A stretch of 9,359 bases of DNA from RGIG4079 sp045576735 (GTDB lineage: Bacteria; Bacteroidota; Bacteroidia; Bacteroidales; Muribaculaceae), in NCBI GenBank assembly GCA_045576735.1, contig JAZNGZ010000047.1, forward strand, positions 1-9,359. The letters are read 5' to 3'. Shown piece after piece: positions 6,421-9,359 of the stretch (within the stretch, counting starts at the first letter, position 1; each line of letters starts with the position of its first letter). The notes below the pieces were generated by a model. The model did not search any database, was not told the origin of the DNA, and was given only the letters and a program-made list of their open reading frames with translations. The position numbers and the translations under genes are program-made.

Positions 6421-6489
6421 TATAGACTTTTAATGTTTGCCTATTATTAAACGCATTGAGGGCGGGTTTTATTATGTTGTATTGTAAAA

Positions 6490-6858
6490 TTATCTTGTGG
6501 TGAGAGGTGCGTCAAATGCATCGGGAATGTGCTCTAAGAGGTAATTGTCGGGGGAACCTACGATGGTAATAATGTCAAATTGTGGTTCGTGTGGAATGTC
6601 GTAAGCCGATATGTATGCATTTGCAGCTCTAACTAATCGGAGTATTTTTTTGTTGTTGATGGCATCTAATGGGTCGCTATCGTTACTAGAACGTGTTTTT
6701 ACTTCTACAAAAATAATTCTATTCCCTTTCATGGCTATAATGTCTATTTCATAATGTCCTATGTGATAATTGCGTTCACAAATTGCATAGCCATCCTTTA
6801 TGAGTTTATCGCATGCTAGGTCTTCGCCCCATTGTCCAGTTTTATTATGTAGAGCCAT
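6490..6858 (-). CDS. yraN: YraN/UPF0102 family protein, predicted nuclease fold
   Basis: A 122-residue protein of the usual length for UPF0102, a widespread family with a restriction-endonuclease-like fold related to Holliday-junction resolvases; its true role is unproven. The family signature is complete: an N-terminal GQWGEDLACDKLIKDGY (8-24), then ERNYHIGHYEIDII (28-41) with the acidic pair Glu37 and Asp39, and FVEVKTR (50-56) giving Glu52 and Lys54. This E-x-D...E-x-K set is the metal-binding active-site pattern of PD-(D/E)xK nucleases. The ATG at 6858 is the only sensible start and lies about 26 nt from the predicted transcription start. It heads a minus-strand pair with the glycosyltransferase and is divergent from trpB. 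Confidence 0.92.
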   Translation of the reverse strand: MALHNKTGQWGEDLACDKLIKDGYAICERNYHIGHYEIDIIAMKGNRIIFVEVKTRSSNDSDPLDAINNKKILRLVRAANAYISAYDIPHEPQFDIITIVGSPDNYLLEHIPDAFDAPLTTR

Positions 6859-6890
6859 AATTATATTGCTATATTCCTAATTAGTCATTG

Positions 6891-6898
6891 CAAATTTA
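6891..6898 (-). promoter_or_regulatory. Promoter -7 element for yraN and the glycosyltransferase
   Basis: Read on the minus strand, 6898-6891 is TAAATTTG, followed by C, a full match to TAnnTTTG. No TTTG lies at the expected distance upstream; that stretch is a run of A and T. The predicted start is about 6884, some 26 nt before the yraN ATG. Confidence 0.5.
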
Positions 6899-6938
6899 GT
6901 GATATATATTTAAATTGTATATTTTTTCATGAGATTAT

Positions 6939-6969
6939 TTTGTAAAATGAATATTTTTTTATTTCTTTG
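6939..6969 (+). promoter_or_regulatory. trpB: Promoter for trpB
   Basis: TTTG (6939-6942) is followed after 19 nt by TTTCTTTG (6962-6969), one base away from TAnnTTTG, and then C. The start would be around 6976, about 50 nt before the ATG. I see no Trp-rich leader peptide, T-box or attenuator hairpin in that leader, so regulation by tryptophan is not evident. Confidence 0.5.
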
Positions 6970-7026
6970 CATCGAATATTGAAAAAACGGACAAAAATAG
7001 AATAAATATTCAATAATTATACGAAT

Positions 7027-8388
7027 ATGGAATCAAAAAAGTATATTTTGACAGAAAAGGATATCCCTACTGCATGGTATAATGTGTTGCCCGATATGCC
7101 CACACAGCCACGTCCTATCCTTAACCCAAAAACCAAAAAGCCTTTCACCGAAGAGGAATTATATCCAATCTTCGCGAAAGAAGTGGTGAAACAAGAATTG
7201 AATACTACCGATCGTTGGATTGAAATTCCCGAAGAGGTCCGTGATATGTATAAAATTTGGCGTCCAACACCATTGGTTCGCGCTCGAGGTCTTGAAAAAT
7301 TGCTCGATACTCCTGCTCATATATATTTTAAGAACGAAAGTGTAAGCCCGGTAGGTTCTCACAAACTCAATTCAGCTATTCCACAAGCCTATTATTGTAA
7401 AAAAGAAGGCGTTACAAATATCACAACCGAAACCGGTGCCGGACAATGGGGTGCAGCGCTTTCGCTTGCATCAAAGCATTTCGGATTGGAATTGGCGGTG
7501 TATATGGTAAAAGTTTCATATCACCAAAAACCTTACCGACGCTCTATAATGCAAACTTATGGCGCGCAAGTGATAGCATCGCCAAGTATGTCGACTCGTG
7601 CCGGACGTAAAATGCTTACCGATAATCCCAATTATCAAGGATCGCTTGGTATGGCTATATCAGAAGCTGTTGAGTTGGCGATGTCTACACCTAATTGTAA
7701 ATACACACTCGGCTCAGTGCTTAACCACGTGTCGTTACATCAAACAGTTATCGGTCTTGAGGCCGAAAAGCAAATGGAGATGGCAGGAGAGTATCCCGAT
7801 ATCGTAATTGGATGCTTTGGTGGTGGTAGTAACTTCTCGGGTATCACATATCCGTTTATTCGTCACAATTTCTCGGGCGAACGTAACACTCGATTTATTG
7901 CGGCAGAACCTGCATCTTGTCCTAAATTGACTCGTGGTGTTTTCCAATATGACTTTGGTGATGAAGCCGGATATACTCCAATGATTCCTATGCGTACACT
8001 TGGTCATAACTTCTCTCCGGCCAACATTCATGCAGGAGGTCTTCGTTATCATGGGGCCGGGTCAGTGCCAAGTCAATTGATTGAAGATGGTTTGATTGAG
8101 GCTGTTGATATTCCTCAACTCGAAACATTTAAGGCGGCAACAATGTTTGCTCAAAGTGAAGGTATTATTCCTGCACCCGAAAGTTCTCATGCTATTTCTG
8201 CAGCTATTCGCGAAGCATTGAAAGCAAAAGAAGAAGGCGTTCAAAAAACAATCCTCTTTAACCTTTCAGGACACGGATTGATTGATATGGCATCTTATGA
8301 TCGCTATTTTGCCGGCGATTTGACCAATTACGAAATTCCTGAAGAAGAGTTGCTAAAAAATACTCGTGATTTGGAAAAATTGATATAA
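7027..8388 (+). CDS. trpB: Tryptophan synthase beta-like PLP enzyme, TrpB2 type, without trpA
   Basis: A 453-residue fold-type II PLP enzyme of the long TrpB2 group, about 50 residues longer than classical TrpB because of an extended N-terminus (residues 1-75). TrpB joins indole and serine to make tryptophan in the cytosol. Key features: SHKLNSA (111-117) with the PLP lysine Lys113; ETGAGQWG (135-142) with the catalytic Glu135 region; the phosphate-binding GGGSN (265-269); PESSHAI (384-390); and SGHG (414-417) near the pyridine ring. No trpA or other trp gene is in the window, and a promoter and terminator frame this gene alone. TrpB2 enzymes bind TrpA weakly, and some archaeal ones use O-phosphoserine, so this could salvage indole or act on another serine-like substrate. 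Confidence 0.92.
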   Translation: MESKKYILTEKDIPTAWYNVLPDMPTQPRPILNPKTKKPFTEEELYPIFAKEVVKQELNTTDRWIEIPEEVRDMYKIWRPTPLVRARGLEKLLDTPAHIYFKNESVSPVGSHKLNSAIPQAYYCKKEGVTNITTETGAGQWGAALSLASKHFGLELAVYMVKVSYHQKPYRRSIMQTYGAQVIASPSMSTRAGRKMLTDNPNYQGSLGMAISEAVELAMSTPNCKYTLGSVLNHVSLHQTVIGLEAEKQMEMAGEYPDIVIGCFGGGSNFSGITYPFIRHNFSGERNTRFIAAEPASCPKLTRGVFQYDFGDEAGYTPMIPMRTLGHNFSPANIHAGGLRYHGAGSVPSQLIEDGLIEAVDIPQLETFKAATMFAQSEGIIPAPESSHAISAAIREALKAKEEGVQKTILFNLSGHGLIDMASYDRYFAGDLTNYEIPEEELLKNTRDLEKLI

Positions 8389-8466
8389 TAAATCTGAACA
8401 AGGTTGGGGTAATCTCTTGAAAGGTTAGCACAAAATTATACACAACTATTCAGTTTGGACATATCG

Positions 8467-8507
8467 ATGTACCAATTTGCTTTTTCTGCAAATTGGTACA
8501 TTTTTTT
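8467..8507 (+). terminator. Strong intrinsic terminator of trpB
   Basis: Bases 8467-8480 (ATGTACCAATTTGC) pair perfectly with 8488-8501 around a 7-nt loop (TTTTTCT), and the stem ends in seven T (8501-8507). This is a textbook intrinsic terminator, 78 nt after the trpB stop, and isolates trpB from the rRNA operon. Confidence 0.9.
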
Positions 8508-8524
8508 ATTGTTGATTGCGTGGT

Positions 8525-8612
8525 CTAAAATGCTTAAAAATAAAAATATGTTTTATAACATGTTTTTTTGCGTGCGCTAAACCCTTGATTTAGCGTCATT
8601 AAGCATTTTTAG
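8525..8612. repeat. Nested inverted repeats upstream of the rRNA promoters
   Basis: An outer stem joins 8525-8537 (CTAAAATGCTTAA) to 8599-8612, 13 pairs with one bulged T. Inside lie two hairpins: 8548-8561 (ATGTT-TTAT-AACAT) and 8575-8595 (CGCTAAA, 7-nt loop, TTTAGCG). Together they form a three-way junction on paper. It ends 33 bp before the first rRNA promoter. No coding frame or known RNA family is recognised. Confidence 0.55.
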
Positions 8613-8645
8613 AGTAAAAAATGTGAAAAAATAATGCTAAAAAAG

Positions 8646-8677
8646 TTTGGTGAAATGACGAAAAGTGCCTAACTTTG
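8646..8677 (+). promoter_or_regulatory. rRNA promoter P1
   Basis: TTTG (8646-8649), 20 nt, TAACTTTG (8670-8677): an exact Bacteroidales promoter. The upstream 100 bp are very rich in A and T, as expected for a strong rRNA promoter. It lies about 350 nt before the 16S start. Confidence 0.8.
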
Positions 8678-8758
8678 CACTCGCTTTTGGGAAATAAAAC
8701 TCATAGAGATGAGTGAAATAGCTAGGGAGTTAAAAGCTGTTAAAAAATCCTTGAAAAT

Positions 8759-8789
8759 TTTGGCGTTTTAAAAACTGGTTTTAACTTTG
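8759..8789 (+). promoter_or_regulatory. rRNA promoter P2
   Basis: TTTG (8759-8762), 19 nt, TAACTTTG (8782-8789). It lies 112 bp downstream of P1 in the same orientation, giving tandem promoters for the rRNA operon. The -7 box sits in a perfect 14-bp palindrome (8783-8796, AACTTTGCAAAGTT). Start of transcription near 8796. Confidence 0.8.
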
Positions 8790-8963
8790 CAAAGTTTTCC
8801 GCTCATTAAAGGAGCAACGAAAGCGCACGAACATTGAAATGATTACAATAGACAAGAGTAGTACAAGAGCAAATAAAAAAGTTCTTAGTCAATTCTTAAA
8901 GAAATAAGTCAAGCAGGAAGTTCTGAACGGGAATTTTCGTTGAAACATCAAATCTTGTAATAA

Positions 8964-8998
8964 CAGATTAATGAAAAATAGATTAATCTGATTTTTTT
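8964..8998 (+). terminator. Terminator-like hairpin in the rRNA leader
   Basis: CAGATTAAT (8964-8972) pairs with ATTAATCTG (8982-8990) around a 9-nt loop, followed by A and a run of eight T. The layout is that of an intrinsic terminator, but it stands only about 28 nt before the 16S gene, so it must be passed in most transcripts. It may instead be a processing or attenuation element. Confidence 0.45.
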
Positions 8999-9025
8999 TG
9001 GAAAAATAAAAAAGATTAGATATAA

Positions 9026-9359
<334 letters not shown>

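Larger units (their letters stand above)
8389..9025. other. 637-bp gene-free region: trpB terminator, folded AT-rich segment, rRNA promoters and leader
   Basis: In order: about 78 bp without visible signal, the trpB terminator (8467-8507), a nested inverted-repeat segment (8525-8612), rRNA promoter 1 (8646-8677), a small hairpin (8699-8714, ACTCAT-AGAG-ATGAGT), rRNA promoter 2 (8759-8789), and a leader of about 230 nt with a hairpin and T-run at 8964-8998. No open frame here looks like a gene. The leader piece AGTTCTTAG near 8880 faintly resembles an antitermination boxA, but the match is weak. Confidence 0.75.

Noticed and set aside
6976..7026. A Trp leader peptide or T-box attenuator ahead of trpB
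   Set aside because: The ~50-nt leader has no Trp codons in a start-stop frame and no hairpin with T-run.

Overview
The window comes from a member of the order Bacteroidales (phylum Bacteroidota). The evidence is the first ~330 nt of a Bacteroidales-type 16S rRNA gene at the right end, promoters of the Bacteroidales type (TTTG, 19-20 nt, TAnnTTTG), little use of Shine-Dalgarno sites, and an AT-rich genome. The V1-V2 region of the 16S suggests the Muribaculaceae/Barnesiellaceae neighbourhood, but I cannot settle the family by eye.

Layout. Bases 1-40 probably hold the last codons of a gene lying to the left, followed by a perfect 34-bp palindrome (61-94). Next come three tightly spaced + strand genes that I do not recognise (218-502, 534-1283, 1296-1709), closed by a long hairpin (1734-1776). 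They are the least explained part of the window. A second + strand unit (1850-4128) has its own promoter and encodes an exported TPR protein and, 8 nt later, a YqhD/butanol-dehydrogenase-type alcohol dehydrogenase. A perfect 40-bp palindrome (4149-4188) separates it from three convergent minus-strand genes: an NfsA-like nitroreductase (4208-4954), a family 2 glycosyltransferase (5263-6420) and the YraN/UPF0102 nuclease-fold protein (6490-6858). The last two probably share a transcript; the nitroreductase has its own promoter.

Divergent from yraN is a solitary trpB of the TrpB2 type (7027-8388), ending in a strong intrinsic terminator. The 640 bp after trpB have no gene. They hold that terminator, a nested inverted-repeat structure, two tandem rRNA promoters, and a leader with a terminator-like hairpin close to the 16S start (about 9026), which runs off the window.

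How the genes relate. Most are ordinary housekeeping or accessory metabolism: carbonyl detoxification or fermentation redox balance, flavin reduction, surface glycan synthesis and indole/serine chemistry. They look like separate transcription units placed next to each other rather than one pathway. I see no CRISPR array, tRNA, insertion sequence, integrase or recognisable defence system. The best candidate for something undescribed is the three-gene cassette at 218-1709, whose middle protein has two cysteine knuckles separated by a hydrophobic, glycine-rich segment.
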